Positions 26,209 through 34,962 are shown, counted from the first letter of the stretch. The stretch: 64,000 nucleotides of DNA from Candidatus Methylacidiphilales bacterium (GCA_033875315.1 JANRJG010000015.1:62001-126000), one strand, 5' to 3'. Numbers and translations are program-made. The notes: a model not told the origin generated them from the sequence alone.

Positions 26209-27129
26209 TTAAGGCTGGGCATCCGAGATGTGCCGGGCCAGGCCTGCGGCAAAAGGCAGGGGATGGAAGTCGAGATCGGCCGCGGCCGGTGAAGTGTCGG
26301 CCTGTTGGTCTTCTTCCAGCATGGCCACGTGCCCGGGGGTGGGGATTTTCCACGGCGAGACCGCTTCGATGAACCAGGCCCCGAGGATGGCGAATTCCAC
26401 CGGAACTGCCAACGGGTGGATGCGGACCCCGTTCTGTCGGGCCAATGTTTCGAGGACCACCCGGAACGGCAAGGGAGGGCCCCCAAGTTCGAAGGTTTTT
26501 CCGATCGAGGCCGGAGTGTCGAGCGCGCGCGCAAAGGCCCCCGCCACTTCATCCACATGCACCGGTTGCATCAGGGTGGTGCCATCCCCGACCATGGGGA
26601 TGATCCCACCGGTCAGCCAGCGCAGGGGCGGGGTCATTTGGCGGACGAAGATGGAACAAAATCCGTCGCCCGGCCCGTAGATGACGGCCGGGCGGAAGAT
26701 TGTCCAATCGAGTCCGCTGGCGCGCACCGCGCACTCCCCCTGCCATTTGGTGCGATGGTAAGCGGAAACCGCATGCTCCCTCGTCCCGCTGGCGCTCATG
26801 TGCAGGAGGCGGCGGACACCGGCGGCGTGGCAAGCATCGACGAGGTTGCGCGTCCCCTGGGCGTGGATGGTGGAGAAAGTCTGGGAGCCGCGCTCGAAGA
26901 TGATGCCGACCAGGTGGATGACGCCGGTGACACCGGTCATGGCCGCCTGCAGAGAAGATGGATCCGTCACGCTTCCTGCGACCAGGGTGCATCCGGTTTC
27001 CGATTGCAATCGGAGGGCGGCGGCGGATTCCGGATGGCGGGCCAGAACGCGGGCATGGTGTCCGCGGCGGTGGAGTTCGCGTACGATGGCCCGCCCGACA
27101 AAACCCGTCCCACCGGTGACCAAAATCAT
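26209..27129 (-). CDS. NAD(P)-binding protein, NDUFA9-like (atypical SDR)
   Basis: The ATG at 27129 gives 306 residues starting MILVTGGTGFVGRAIVREL, with the dinucleotide-binding G-x-x-G-x-x-G at 6-12. RLLHMSASGT and YHRTKWQGE resemble the active-site Ser and Tyr-x3-Lys of the extended SDR group, with a TIFRPAVIYGPGDGF block. Such proteins are often annotated as complex I NDUFA9-like or isoflavone-reductase-like, with no known bacterial reaction. The frame runs upstream to 27282, but the chosen start is the only one that keeps the nucleotide site near the N-terminus. It is divergent from the photolyase gene. Confidence 0.8.
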   Translation of the reverse strand: MILVTGGTGFVGRAIVRELHRRGHHARVLARHPESAAALRLQSETGCTLVAGSVTDPSSLQAAMTGVTGVIHLVGIIFERGSQTFSTIHAQGTRNLVDACHAAGVRRLLHMSASGTREHAVSAYHRTKWQGECAVRASGLDWTIFRPAVIYGPGDGFCSIFVRQMTPPLRWLTGGIIPMVGDGTTLMQPVHVDEVAGAFARALDTPASIGKTFELGGPPLPFRVVLETLARQNGVRIHPLAVPVEFAILGAWFIEAVSPWKIPTPGHVAMLEEDQQADTSPAAADLDFHPLPFAAGLARHISDAQP

Positions 27130-27219
27130 CCCCCAGCAATAAACCAAAGCCCGGCGAAGGCAAAGCGGATTGGTTGAAAGCGGGCTTGCGCTGGGAAGGA
27201 TCCCCACGAACTTGGTGCA

Positions 27220-28569
27220 ATGAAAACGGCATTGGTCTGGTTCCGGCGTGATCTGCGGTTGGAGGACAACACCGCCCTGCACCGTGCCTTGTCAGAGGCG
27301 GAGCAGATTGTCCCCGTGTTTGTCTTCGATCCCAAGATCCTGTCCTCGCCCGACGTCGGCGGGCGGCGGGTGGCCTACCTGCTGGCCTGTCTGGATTCGT
27401 TGGACAAGAACCTGCGCCACATCGGAGGCCGGCTGATCCTCAGGGAAGGTGACCCCGTGACCGCGCTGCGGGAATTGGCCCGGGAGGCCGGGGCCGAAGC
27501 GGTCTTTTGGAACAAGGACTATGAGCCCTTTTCGCTCAAGCGGGATGCGGCGGTGGAAGCCATGTGCGGATCGTCCGGCTTGGCTTTCCGGGCCTTTGAC
27601 GATCAGTGCGTCCATGCCCCGGGCACGGTCCTGAAGCAGGACGGAACCCCCTACACCGTGTTCACGCCTTTTTCCCGGGCTTGGAAGGAAAAGCCCGAGC
27701 CTTCTCCCTGGCCAAGACCCAAATCCATCCGCGTGCCGGGTGGTCTGGCCGGGGCGGCCCTGCCCACCTTGGAAAGCCTGGGCCACCGCGTGGATATCGA
27801 GCTGCCCCCCGCGGGAGAGCGGGCGGCGCACGAGTCGATGAAAGCCTTCCTGGCGGAAGCGGTTGGCACTTACAAATCGCAGCGCGATATCCCCTCGGTG
27901 GAGGGCACCTCTCGCTTGTCACCCCACCTGCGGTTCGGGACCCTTTCGCCGCGAACCGTTCTGGCGGGCGCGCGCGCAGCCCTGAGCCGCGGGGTGGGGC
28001 CGGAGGCCGAGATCGGGGTCTTCGTTAACGAACTCATCTGGCGCGAGTTTTACAAACACATCCTCCATCATTTCCCCCATGTCGAGAGTGGTTGTTTCCG
28101 GAAGGGGTATGACGCCCTGGCGTGGGAGAATGATAAATCCCTTTTTGCCGCATGGTGCGAGGGCCGCACGGGCTACCCGATTGTTGATGCGGGCATGCGG
28201 CAGTTGAACCAGACCGGCTGGATGCACAACCGCCTGCGCATGATAACGGCCAGCTTCCTGACCAAGGACCTGCTCATCGATTGGAAGTGGGGTGAACGCT
28301 ACTTCATGAAGCAGTTGCTCGACGGTGACCTGGCGGCCAACAACGGGGGTTGGCAATGGGCGGCGGGGACCGGGACCGACGCGCAACCCTATTTCCGGAT
28401 CTTCAATCCTTCCAGCCAGACGGCCAAGTTCGACCCGGAGGAGAAGTTCATCCGTCGCTATGTTCCCGAGGTCGATACGCCCTCGTATCCGCGCCCGGTG
28501 GTGGTGCATTCCGAGCAACGGGACAAAGCACTCGCCTTGTACAAGACCGTGCGCGATGCCGGTCTGTAA
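27220..28569 (+). CDS. phrB: Deoxyribodipyrimidine photo-lyase (CPD class I)
   Basis: The protein has 449 residues, the normal length for the family. It starts MKTALVWFRRDLRLEDNTAL, the antenna-cofactor domain. The C-terminal FAD domain shows FVNELIWREFYKHILHHFP, AWCEGRTGYPIVDAGMRQLN, TGWMHNRLRMITASFLTKDL and GGWQWAAGTGTDAQPYFRIF. It repairs cyclobutane pyrimidine dimers using blue light, with FADH- as catalytic cofactor. It is divergent from an NAD-binding protein gene, and no other repair gene shares its operon. Confidence 0.92.
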   Translation: MKTALVWFRRDLRLEDNTALHRALSEAEQIVPVFVFDPKILSSPDVGGRRVAYLLACLDSLDKNLRHIGGRLILREGDPVTALRELAREAGAEAVFWNKDYEPFSLKRDAAVEAMCGSSGLAFRAFDDQCVHAPGTVLKQDGTPYTVFTPFSRAWKEKPEPSPWPRPKSIRVPGGLAGAALPTLESLGHRVDIELPPAGERAAHESMKAFLAEAVGTYKSQRDIPSVEGTSRLSPHLRFGTLSPRTVLAGARAALSRGVGPEAEIGVFVNELIWREFYKHILHHFPHVESGCFRKGYDALAWENDKSLFAAWCEGRTGYPIVDAGMRQLNQTGWMHNRLRMITASFLTKDLLIDWKWGERYFMKQLLDGDLAANNGGWQWAAGTGTDAQPYFRIFNPSSQTAKFDPEEKFIRRYVPEVDTPSYPRPVVVHSEQRDKALALYKTVRDAGL

Positions 28570-28711
28570 ACTGGGAAAGGCCTTTTTACCGCGAAGATGG
28601 GATAGCTGGTTGTGAACGGATGGCGAAGCCGTTCGTATGCAGGGGGGGCGGATTTGTCCTCCTTAACTCACGCCCCTTTACGGTGTGAGATATGATGGCT
28701 AAGTTTGATCC
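28570..28711. repeat. Intergenic stretch with a family A half-arm
   Basis: The 142 bases after the photolyase stop contain TTTTTACCGCGAAGATGGG at about 28582-28600, one arm of the family A repeat. A short hairpin (GAACGG..CCGTTC, about 28615-28635) follows. No other gene-like signal is visible. Confidence 0.45.
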
Positions 28712-30415
28712 GTGGCCGATCCAAGGAAACCATTGCTGCTGCGCCCGTTGTTGTGGCTGCGCCACGGTTGGCCTTGGGCTTTGGCGGTGGCGTTGCTGGG
28801 ATTGGTTTCGACGGTCCTGGTCCTGTGGAGGGTGGCTTCCTACGACCACAAGGATCTCGTGCGATGGGCCGGGCGGCAGGTCGGGTATGAAGTCGAGGCT
28901 GGCTCCGTAACTTTTCCCAAAGCCGGGCGTTTGGTCATCCGCAACCTGCGGGTGGAGGACTTTGCCCGGGTCGAATACCTCGAATTGAACGGGTCCATCT
29001 CTGGCTTGTTCGGACGGACGTTGGATACCCTGCGCGTGCAGGGGTTGGAAGTGCAATTGGGCAAAATGCAGACCGCCCTGAATCAGCGCCAAGGGGGTGT
29101 TTCGACCAAAAAAACAACAAAACTTTTTTCTTTTACCTTAAAGAATCTGATGATCGGCCAGAGTCGGTTGATATTGGATAATCTGGGTCCGGGCATTCCT
29201 CCCCTGCCGGTGCGATTGGGGGATGTGACCCCCATGGTCTTCACGAATCTGCACTTGGGCGGGGCGGAAGAAGATCCGGCGGCGCGGGAAATCCAGATCG
29301 CCACCCTGGAAAACATCATCATCTATTCGCCCTATGATGCCTCGGCGCCGGTGCTGGCTTTTGACAAGATCCGGGTCGGCTTCAGTTGGTCGGGCATCCA
29401 GCAAAAGCAGCTCGACCAGTTGGTGCTGGAAGCGCCAACCATCTACATCGGGCCGGACCTCTTCTGGTTTTCCGACCGGATGAAGGAAGCAGCGGCGCGC
29501 GCGCCCAAGACCGTGGCTTCCGAAACTCCGTGGGGCATCGCGGATTTCCAGATCATCCAGGGTGGGCTTGTCCTGACCCGCGATGGCCAGCCGGCGATCA
29601 AACTGCCCCTCACTTTCGAGTCGCAGCAAAACGGCCTGGTGTTGTCCGATTTCAGCAGCCTGCAATTGGCCCGGGCCGGTTTCCGCATTCCGCTGACCAA
29701 CCTGCCCTACCCGGAATACAACCTCAGCATCGTGGGGATGGAGGGGGAACTGTATTTCAGCCTTCCGCTCGAGGAGCGTGGCCAAAAGGAAAAAGATTTG
29801 AGCAACATCACCCCTGCGTTGAAAATCAAATCGGCACTCTGGAAGGGGTTGGAGCTGCGGGATGTGGCCATTTCGGTCACCTTCGACCGCAAGGGCGTTT
29901 ACGGGGCGGTCGACGGGCTGGCCTACCAGGGCTCGGTCAAGGGGGGATTCACGGTCATGCTGGACCATGCCATGAGCTGGAATGCCTGGGCCTCGACCAC
30001 TGGAGTGGAGTTGGACCCGGTGACCAATCTGCTCAGCCCGGAGCACTTTGTCATGAGGGGTTTGGTGGACAGTTCCTTTGCCGTCAAAGGCCGGAGCCGC
30101 ACGGTCGATGAGTTCACTGGCAAGGTCGATCTCAACCGCCCCGGGAGGATGACCGTCAACGCCGTCGACCGCGTGCTCCAGGACCTCCCGCCGGAGTGGA
30201 ATTCCCTCAAAAAAGAACTGGCCCGGATCAGCCTGGAGGCTTTCCGCGACTACGATTACACCGGGGGCCGGGCCGAGATTGCCTTCAAGCCGCCGCACAG
30301 CGCCTTCCGCTTGGACCTTGACGGGAAGCAGGGTAAAAGGAACGTTAACCTGACCTGGGAAGACCGGGGCCTGCTGGCGCCGGAAAAAATCAACCCCATC
30401 ACCCAAACCAAATGA
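28712..30415 (+). CDS. YdbH-like/AsmA-like intermembrane bridge protein
   Basis: The start codon is a GTG at 28712; the protein has 567 residues. One N-terminal membrane segment (WPWALAVALLGLVSTVLVLW) is followed by a long periplasmic beta-rich region. It contains AsmA-like signs: YEVEAGSVTFPKAGRLVIRN, repeated IxxxxxxLxL strands and a C-terminal block near MRGLVDSSFAVKGRSRTVDE. YdbH and TamB/YhdP proteins bridge the inner and outer membrane and carry phospholipids. E. coli YdbH is about 880 residues, so this one is shorter. The next gene encodes a combined YnbE/YdbL-like lipoprotein and overlaps it as ATGA, which supports the YdbH reading. Confidence 0.68.
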   Translation: MADPRKPLLLRPLLWLRHGWPWALAVALLGLVSTVLVLWRVASYDHKDLVRWAGRQVGYEVEAGSVTFPKAGRLVIRNLRVEDFARVEYLELNGSISGLFGRTLDTLRVQGLEVQLGKMQTALNQRQGGVSTKKTTKLFSFTLKNLMIGQSRLILDNLGPGIPPLPVRLGDVTPMVFTNLHLGGAEEDPAAREIQIATLENIIIYSPYDASAPVLAFDKIRVGFSWSGIQQKQLDQLVLEAPTIYIGPDLFWFSDRMKEAAARAPKTVASETPWGIADFQIIQGGLVLTRDGQPAIKLPLTFESQQNGLVLSDFSSLQLARAGFRIPLTNLPYPEYNLSIVGMEGELYFSLPLEERGQKEKDLSNITPALKIKSALWKGLELRDVAISVTFDRKGVYGAVDGLAYQGSVKGGFTVMLDHAMSWNAWASTTGVELDPVTNLLSPEHFVMRGLVDSSFAVKGRSRTVDEFTGKVDLNRPGRMTVNAVDRVLQDLPPEWNSLKKELARISLEAFRDYDYTGGRAEIAFKPPHSAFRLDLDGKQGKRNVNLTWEDRGLLAPEKINPITQTK

Positions 30416-30903
30416 TCATGACCCCTACCCAATCTTTACGCCGCGTGCTTTTCCTGCTGCCATTGGTTTTCCTCTCCTGCGCCCCCACCGTCAGGCTTTC
30501 CACCCCGGACCCGGTGAAAATCGACGTGAACATGAACGTCCACGTCACGACCGAGGCGGTGAAAAAGTCGGTCGACGGCGACCCCGGAAGCTATTCCCCG
30601 AGGCAGGCCCGGCGCGAGCGCATGGCCGAGTTGCAGGCTTTGAAGAACAACCGCATCGTCGGCGAGGGCAATGACGGCCTGATCGTGCTGAAGGAACCCC
30701 CGGTGGACCCTGCCTATCAATCTTATATCGCCCGGGTGGTCAAGGAGGAGAACGCCGACCGGCAGATGATCCTGAACGATGACGCCGAGTCCAAGAAACA
30801 GCCCGTTTCCGTGGTGGCGCGGGACTTCGCCCGCCGCAACCGCGAGGCCGCCTTCCCCGGCGAGTGGGTGCAGCAGGAAGATGGGACCTGGATCAAGCGG
30901 TAG
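30412..30903 (+). CDS. YnbE-like lipoprotein fused to a YdbL-like (DUF1318) domain
   Basis: The protein has 163 residues. A signal peptide ends in a lipobox (LVFLSCAP), making Cys23 the likely lipid-anchored residue. The next 20 or so residues, VRLSTPDPVKIDVNMNVHV, resemble the mature YnbE lipoprotein, with its alternating N-x-N beta strand. Residues about 65-163 match DUF1318/YdbL, ending VARDFARRNREAAFPGEWVQ then a DGTWIKR terminus. In E. coli these are two genes, ynbE and ydbL, beside ydbH. Here they look fused and follow the YdbH-like gene with a 4-base overlap. Confidence 0.75.
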   Translation: MIMTPTQSLRRVLFLLPLVFLSCAPTVRLSTPDPVKIDVNMNVHVTTEAVKKSVDGDPGSYSPRQARRERMAELQALKNNRIVGEGNDGLIVLKEPPVDPAYQSYIARVVKEENADRQMILNDDAESKKQPVSVVARDFARRNREAAFPGEWVQQEDGTWIKR

Positions 30904-30910
30904 GGGAGCG

Positions 30911-31066
30911 TTTCACCACATAGGGCGAGGGCGCAAAGTTCGCCCAGGAAGCATGTGGACTGCGGGGGAATAAAATCAAAAGGCCGCCCTGGAGGGGCGG
31001 CCTTTCAAAGGATCACAAAGGATCAGATAAGACCAACTTCGCGTGCTTCGCGCTCTTGGCGGTGAG
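30911..31066. repeat. Degenerate family A repeat surrounding a terminator
   Basis: A weak left arm (TTTCACCACATAGGGCGAGG, from 30911) and a clear right arm (ACTTCGCGTGCTTCGCGCTC, 31036-31055, then TTGGCGGTGAG) flank the hairpin at 30979-31005. The element separates the YnbE/YdbL-like gene from the convergent PfkB gene. Confidence 0.55.
30968..31005 (-). terminator. Rho-independent terminator of the PfkB gene
   Basis: A perfect 11-base stem AAAGGCCGCCC/GGGCGGCCTTT (30979-30989 and 30995-31005) has a 5-base loop. On the minus strand the stem is followed by TTTGATTTTATT, so it best stops transcription of 31071-32183. On the plus strand the T tract is short. Confidence 0.75.
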
Positions 31067-31070
31067 AACC

Positions 31071-32183
31071 TCAGAGCGTCTGCAGGAAGCGGACGAGTTG
31101 CTCGCGGTTCGGGCTCTGGGCGTGGCGGACGTAGAAGCCCGAGTTGGCCACGGCCAGTTGGAGGGCGTGGGCCAGGCTGAGGCCGAGGAGTTGCCCGATG
31201 AGCAGGCCGGCATTGAAGTGGTCGCCTGCACCGGTGCTGATCTTGGGCTTGGCGGTGAAGGGACCGTTGACGAAGAATTCACCGGTGGCATCGGCGCCGC
31301 AGGCATACTGGACCGGGTGGACGACGACCGTCTGAAGGCCGAGTTTTTCCCGGATGGCGCCGGCCATGGCGGCGTAGCCTTTGGGGTTTTTGGGGAAGGA
31401 TTTCAGTCGGAGCACCTTGCCGACGTGGTTGGCTTCGCTTTCGTTCAGTCCGAGGGTGACGTTGTGGAACTGTTGGAATTCCGCGATGGTCTTGAGGGCG
31501 GCGGTGAGGTCGGCGTCGATGCGCTTGGCCGGATCGGCCAGGTCGAAGAAGAGGTGCTTGCGCTTGCCTTCCTTGATCGGCTTGAACTCGCTCAGGATCT
31601 TTTTCCACAGGGCGGACATGTGGGGGAGCATGGTCCAGTTGACCATGGCGACAAAGTCGGATGCGTCCCAAAGTTGGCGGAATTTCTTGTCGCCGAGTTT
31701 TTTCTTGATCGTTTCCCAGCTCACTTCATGGACGGTGGCGTGCTGGCCGATCATCAGTTTGCCGTCGCCGAATTCGAGGGCCGAGGTCAGGGCGGGCTCG
31801 GAAATGCCGTGGATTTTGGCGCGCTTGGCGAACTCGGAGAAGACGGGGTGGACCTTGGGGTAGCCGACCATGCCGACGTATTCGACCGGGGCGCCGAGGG
31901 TGCTGAGGGCGAAGGCCATGATGGGGCCGTTGCCCCCGATCTTTTCCACCGTGGAGACGACTTCGAAGTTGGCGCTTTTCCCGGCGGCCTCGCTGATTTT
32001 CTTGCCGAAGTCCTTCATGGACTTGTAGGCGGTGTATTTGGTGGCGGTCTGCCGCTGCTCCACCACTTCCTGGATGGTGTCAACGAAGCCGTCGAAGCCG
32101 ACCAGGCCGTTGTATTTCAGGAGCTGGGCGCGTGATCCGATGAGGCGTTCAGCTGTTTGGCGGGCAAGGCGAGAGTCAGTCAT
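31071..32183 (-). CDS. PfkB-family carbohydrate kinase
   Basis: The protein has 370 residues with the ribokinase-like fold: an early substrate block (LVGFDGFVDTIQEVVE), IGGNGPIMAFALSTLGAPVE, and the C-terminal catalytic and anion-hole motif STGAGDHFNAGLLIGQLLGL with the base Asp. It is longer than most PfkB sugar kinases (about 300-330). The substrate is not clear from motifs; ribokinase, adenosine kinase or fructose-type are all possible. It ends at a strong terminator and is separated by 73 bases from the exonuclease gene. Confidence 0.83.
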   Translation of the reverse strand: MTDSRLARQTAERLIGSRAQLLKYNGLVGFDGFVDTIQEVVEQRQTATKYTAYKSMKDFGKKISEAAGKSANFEVVSTVEKIGGNGPIMAFALSTLGAPVEYVGMVGYPKVHPVFSEFAKRAKIHGISEPALTSALEFGDGKLMIGQHATVHEVSWETIKKKLGDKKFRQLWDASDFVAMVNWTMLPHMSALWKKILSEFKPIKEGKRKHLFFDLADPAKRIDADLTAALKTIAEFQQFHNVTLGLNESEANHVGKVLRLKSFPKNPKGYAAMAGAIREKLGLQTVVVHPVQYACGADATGEFFVNGPFTAKPKISTGAGDHFNAGLLIGQLLGLSLAHALQLAVANSGFYVRHAQSPNREQLVRFLQTL

Positions 32184-32256
32184 AAGCGCCCGAAAATAGC
32201 GATTTCATGGCAAAATTCAAGCGCTAAGGTGTCGCCACCCGAATGAGGCGCGGACT

Positions 32257-32802
32257 TTAGATCTGCCAATCGACGGCGACTTCGCGTTTCAGCCGGGTTT
32301 TGTTGCTCTCGTAGAAGACCTTGCCATGGGTGGCGCCGAACTCATGCACGGCTTTCGTCACCTTGACGTCGTAACAGCAGTATTCGGCGATCTCCCTCAG
32401 CCTGCCTTCCTTCCACCACTTCAGGGCGTCGGTGCCGACGGCCGTCTTGTTGACCCCCAGGGAAGCCTCGGCCACGGCGTCCAGCCCGATGCGGTGGCCG
32501 ATTTTGGACTCGATGTCGACCATGAGGTCGAGGGTGGGCACCTGGGAGAAGTCAAAAAGGGTGTAAGGCATGAGGACGGTGTAGTCGAAGCGGAGGAGGT
32601 TGAACCCGATGACCAGGTCAGCGCGTTGGAGTTCCTGGATGAGCAGGTCGACGTCGCGCTCATGATAGATGGTGTAGCCGCCGCGGGCTGTGCTGTAGGT
32701 GACGCCGATCGACATCTTCATGTCGGCGATGTGGTCCCAGCCACCGACCTCCTGGGCGCTCTTTTGGGTTTCGAGGTCGAAGTAAACGAGGTTCCTGGCC
32801 AT
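32257..32802 (-). CDS. RNase H-like DEDDy 3'-5' exonuclease
   Basis: From the ATG at 32802 the protein has 181 residues: NLVYFDLETQKSAQEVGGW (the first D-x-E, 9-11), VIGFNLLRFDYTVL with the second acidic residue, and EYCCYDVKVTKAVHEF with the Y-x3-D of the third motif. This pattern is shared with the nuclease domain of DEDDy exonucleases such as YprB and some helicase-associated nucleases. The C-terminal region is short and no helicase domain is attached. The longer frame from 32961 has no such motif and overlaps the upstream gene. Confidence 0.75.
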   Translation of the reverse strand: MARNLVYFDLETQKSAQEVGGWDHIADMKMSIGVTYSTARGGYTIYHERDVDLLIQELQRADLVIGFNLLRFDYTVLMPYTLFDFSQVPTLDLMVDIESKIGHRIGLDAVAEASLGVNKTAVGTDALKWWKEGRLREIAEYCCYDVKVTKAVHEFGATHGKVFYESNKTRLKREVAVDWQI

Positions 32803-32810
32803 GGGTGCAA

Positions 32811-33212
32811 TCAACGGCGTCCGTTGAGTTGGAAGCGACCCATCTGGTGCCTGCTGCGTGCGTCGGTGGTTTCGCCGACGGGATCGACATACCACCACAA
32901 GCGGCCATCGGCCTGCCAGCAGCGTTTGCGGCTCAATTCGACATAGGCCACCCAGTTCCAATCAATGGCGAAACCGGGTTTTTTCCCGAAATTCCGTTCA
33001 TACCAAGGGAAGATACGGGTGTGGAGGTCTTTGAGGGCGTCTTCCTTGGTCTTGCCCCAGCCGTTGGGTTGGCTGATGTAGCGGACCATGCCGGGCTTGA
33101 CGCCCGGCGGGAGAGAGGCGGGATCGGCGTGGTCAGGAACCGGGGTGGCCAGCGCCGCCAATGAACCGTGGACGCCGCCAAGCAGCAGGATGGTGCAGAT
33201 GAGAAAACGCAT
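32811..33212 (-). CDS. Small secreted protein of unknown function
   Basis: From the ATG at 33212 there are 133 residues with a signal peptide (MRFLICTILLLGGVHGSLAA). The mature part has Trp/Tyr-rich segments (RKRCWQADGRLWWYVDPVGE) and a basic end. It may bind a ligand, but I recognise no family. The frame extends upstream to 33341, which would remove the signal peptide. It lies 8 bases before the exonuclease gene on the same strand, so the two may share a transcript. Confidence 0.6.
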   Translation of the reverse strand: MRFLICTILLLGGVHGSLAALATPVPDHADPASLPPGVKPGMVRYISQPNGWGKTKEDALKDLHTRIFPWYERNFGKKPGFAIDWNWVAYVELSRKRCWQADGRLWWYVDPVGETTDARSRHQMGRFQLNGRR

Positions 33213-33308
33213 CCATGCAGCATGAAGAGGGGGGCGCAGGATGGCCAAGTAAAAACCGCTCCCGGGCAGACGGGACGTCATTTTTGACTCCTCAGCCGGG
33301 ATAAAGGC

Positions 33309-33338
33309 AAAAAAAGAGCGGGCTACAGGCCCGCTCTT
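33309..33338 (-). terminator. Strong hairpin with T7 on the minus strand
   Basis: The perfect 10-base stem AAGAGCGGGC/GCCCGCTCTT (33314-33323, 33329-33338) with loop TACAG is followed on the minus strand by seven T. It would end minus-strand transcription coming from the porin side, where no gene is visible. It may insulate 32811-33212 or end an antisense RNA. Confidence 0.6.
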
Positions 33339-33444
33339 CACAAACTAAACTAAGGAGGAAACACAAAAACGAATATCTAAACATTGGACAAGCGGCGTGG
33401 GATTTCGTTCAAAAAAGATGGATCTATGGTAACGAACACAACAG

Positions 33445-33474
33445 TTGATCTAAGCTCATCCTGTTGCATATAAA
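33445..33474 (+). promoter_or_regulatory. Candidate sigma-70 promoter for the porin gene
   Basis: TTGATC (33445-33450), an 18-base spacer and TATAAA (33469-33474). Transcription would begin near 33480 and give a leader of about 215 bases, unusually long, which would include the AT-rich part and the ribosome site. Confidence 0.4.
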
Positions 33475-33694
33475 TGACTTACGAACAAAAAAGAAATTCA
33501 GAAAAAAGCTTAAAAAAGGCTGCGGGGTGGGCGCGAAAATAGGATTTGACGAAAAAAAGCATTTCACTAAGTTTCTTCACGTGTGGCGGATCAGGAGTCG
33601 CTGGCATGTTTCATGCTGGTAGGTTTCTGGTCGTTGTTTCCTGACATCAGGGAACAGGCCACCAAACAAAAACACACAAGGAGAAATAACAAAC

Positions 33695-34897
33695 ATGAAT
33701 AAGATGATCACCGGTTTCTTCGCCGCTGTCGTGATCGCCTCGCCCGCTTTCGCGGACGTCGGCGCTCCCGCCCCCACGGCCAAGGACCTCGAGAAAGTCG
33801 TCGAAAAAGTCAACTACGTTGAGACCGCCAAAGAAGGCGTCAAGCTCAGCGGTTACGTTGATGCCGGTTACACCTACAACTTCCAAGGCGCTCGCGTCGG
33901 TGGAAACGCAGTGGACGACAAAGCCCGCGGCGATTTCAACCTCAACGCGGTCAAGTTGACCCTGGAAAAGCCCCTCAGCAGCGCCAACGAGTTCCAAGCC
34001 GGTTTCCGCGCCGACATCAAAGTCGGTGAAGATTCCACCTTGCTCGCGACGCCTAAAGTCTTGGCTGACATCCCCGATGGCTTTGAAAGCAATGACACGG
34101 GTACCTCGGACAACTTCTCGCTTGACCAAGCGTATGTCATCATCCGCGCCCCCATCGGCAACGGACTCGACATCACGGTTGGTAAGTTCGCCAGCCTTCT
34201 CGGCTACGAAGTTGACGATCGTCCGGCAAACCTGAACATCACCTACGGTTACGACTGGTTCTTCACCACCACACACCAGACCGGCGTCAAGCTGTTCTAC
34301 CCGGTGAATGACACCATCGAACTGCAGGCTGCCATCAGCAACGGTTCCGGTCTCGACACCCAGGGCCTCGACACCAGATCCGACGGCTACGGCTACAACT
34401 TCACCATCAACGTGAAGAACAGCGGTGGCAACGCCAACATCTTCAACGGTGTGTACGTCAGCAACACGGCCGAAGACGGCATTGGTTCCGGCGCTTATCT
34501 CTGGAACATCTGGGGTAACTGGGCTCCGAAGTTTGCCAATGACAAGCTTCTGCTCGGCTTCAGCTCGAACCTGAATGTCAACGGGCAAGATGGCGAAGGC
34601 GATGACATCACCGTCTGGACCGGCTCCCTCTACGCGAAGTATCAAGTCACTGATATCTTCAGCTTGGCAGGTCGTGCCTCCTACCTCTCGACGGTTGACG
34701 GTGAAAACTTCGGTTTCGCCGCTGCTGCCGGCGATGCCTACTCCTGGACCGGCACTGCTGGTTTCGACTTGCTCGAAAACCTGCTGCTCCGTGCTGAGTA
34801 CCGCACCGACTTCACCACTGGCCTCGACAATGGCACTGAAAGCGAATCCGACGATTTTGCTCAGACCATCTCCCTGCAGGCCGTTTACACCTTCTAA
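33695..34897 (+). CDS. Outer membrane beta-barrel (porin-like) protein
   Basis: The protein has 400 residues with a signal peptide (MITGFFAAVVIASPAFADVG). The mature part begins with a charged helical segment (TAKDLEKVVEKVNYVETAKE) and then alternating strands such as VKLSGYVDAGYTYNFQGARV, and it ends in ISLQAVYTF with the terminal Phe used for outer membrane insertion. Barrels of this shape (beta-barrel porin 2 type) let small solutes pass. A good ribosome site lies just upstream and a strong terminator just after the stop. Codons are strongly C-ending, which fits a major surface protein. Confidence 0.85.
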   Translation: MNKMITGFFAAVVIASPAFADVGAPAPTAKDLEKVVEKVNYVETAKEGVKLSGYVDAGYTYNFQGARVGGNAVDDKARGDFNLNAVKLTLEKPLSSANEFQAGFRADIKVGEDSTLLATPKVLADIPDGFESNDTGTSDNFSLDQAYVIIRAPIGNGLDITVGKFASLLGYEVDDRPANLNITYGYDWFFTTTHQTGVKLFYPVNDTIELQAAISNGSGLDTQGLDTRSDGYGYNFTINVKNSGGNANIFNGVYVSNTAEDGIGSGAYLWNIWGNWAPKFANDKLLLGFSSNLNVNGQDGEGDDITVWTGSLYAKYQVTDIFSLAGRASYLSTVDGENFGFAAAAGDAYSWTGTAGFDLLENLLLRAEYRTDFTTGLDNGTESESDDFAQTISLQAVYTF

Positions 34898-34925
34898 TCT
34901 GAGATTAGCTTAGGTTCTTTAAAGG

Positions 34926-34962
34926 CCCTCGTCCCGCGCAAGCGGGACGGGGGTCTTTTTTT
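34926..34962 (+). terminator. Rho-independent terminator of the porin gene
   Basis: The stem CGTCCCGC/GCGGGACG (34930-34937, 34942-34949) with a GCAA tetraloop is extended by CCC/GGG, and GTCTTTTTTT follows. It lies 29 bases after the stop. Confidence 0.85.

Larger units (their letters stand above)
33213..33694. other. AT-rich intergenic leader of the porin gene, with hairpins
   Basis: These 482 bases are much more AT-rich than the flanking genes. They contain a hairpin with an A/T run (33309-33338), an AAGGAGGA ribosome-site-like string at 33352 with no following ORF, a candidate promoter (33445-33474), and a CCTGACATCAGG-like dyad near 33640. The last 20 bases hold a clear ribosome site (AAGGAG) before the porin ATG at 33695. 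I see no protein-coding frame here. Confidence 0.55.
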
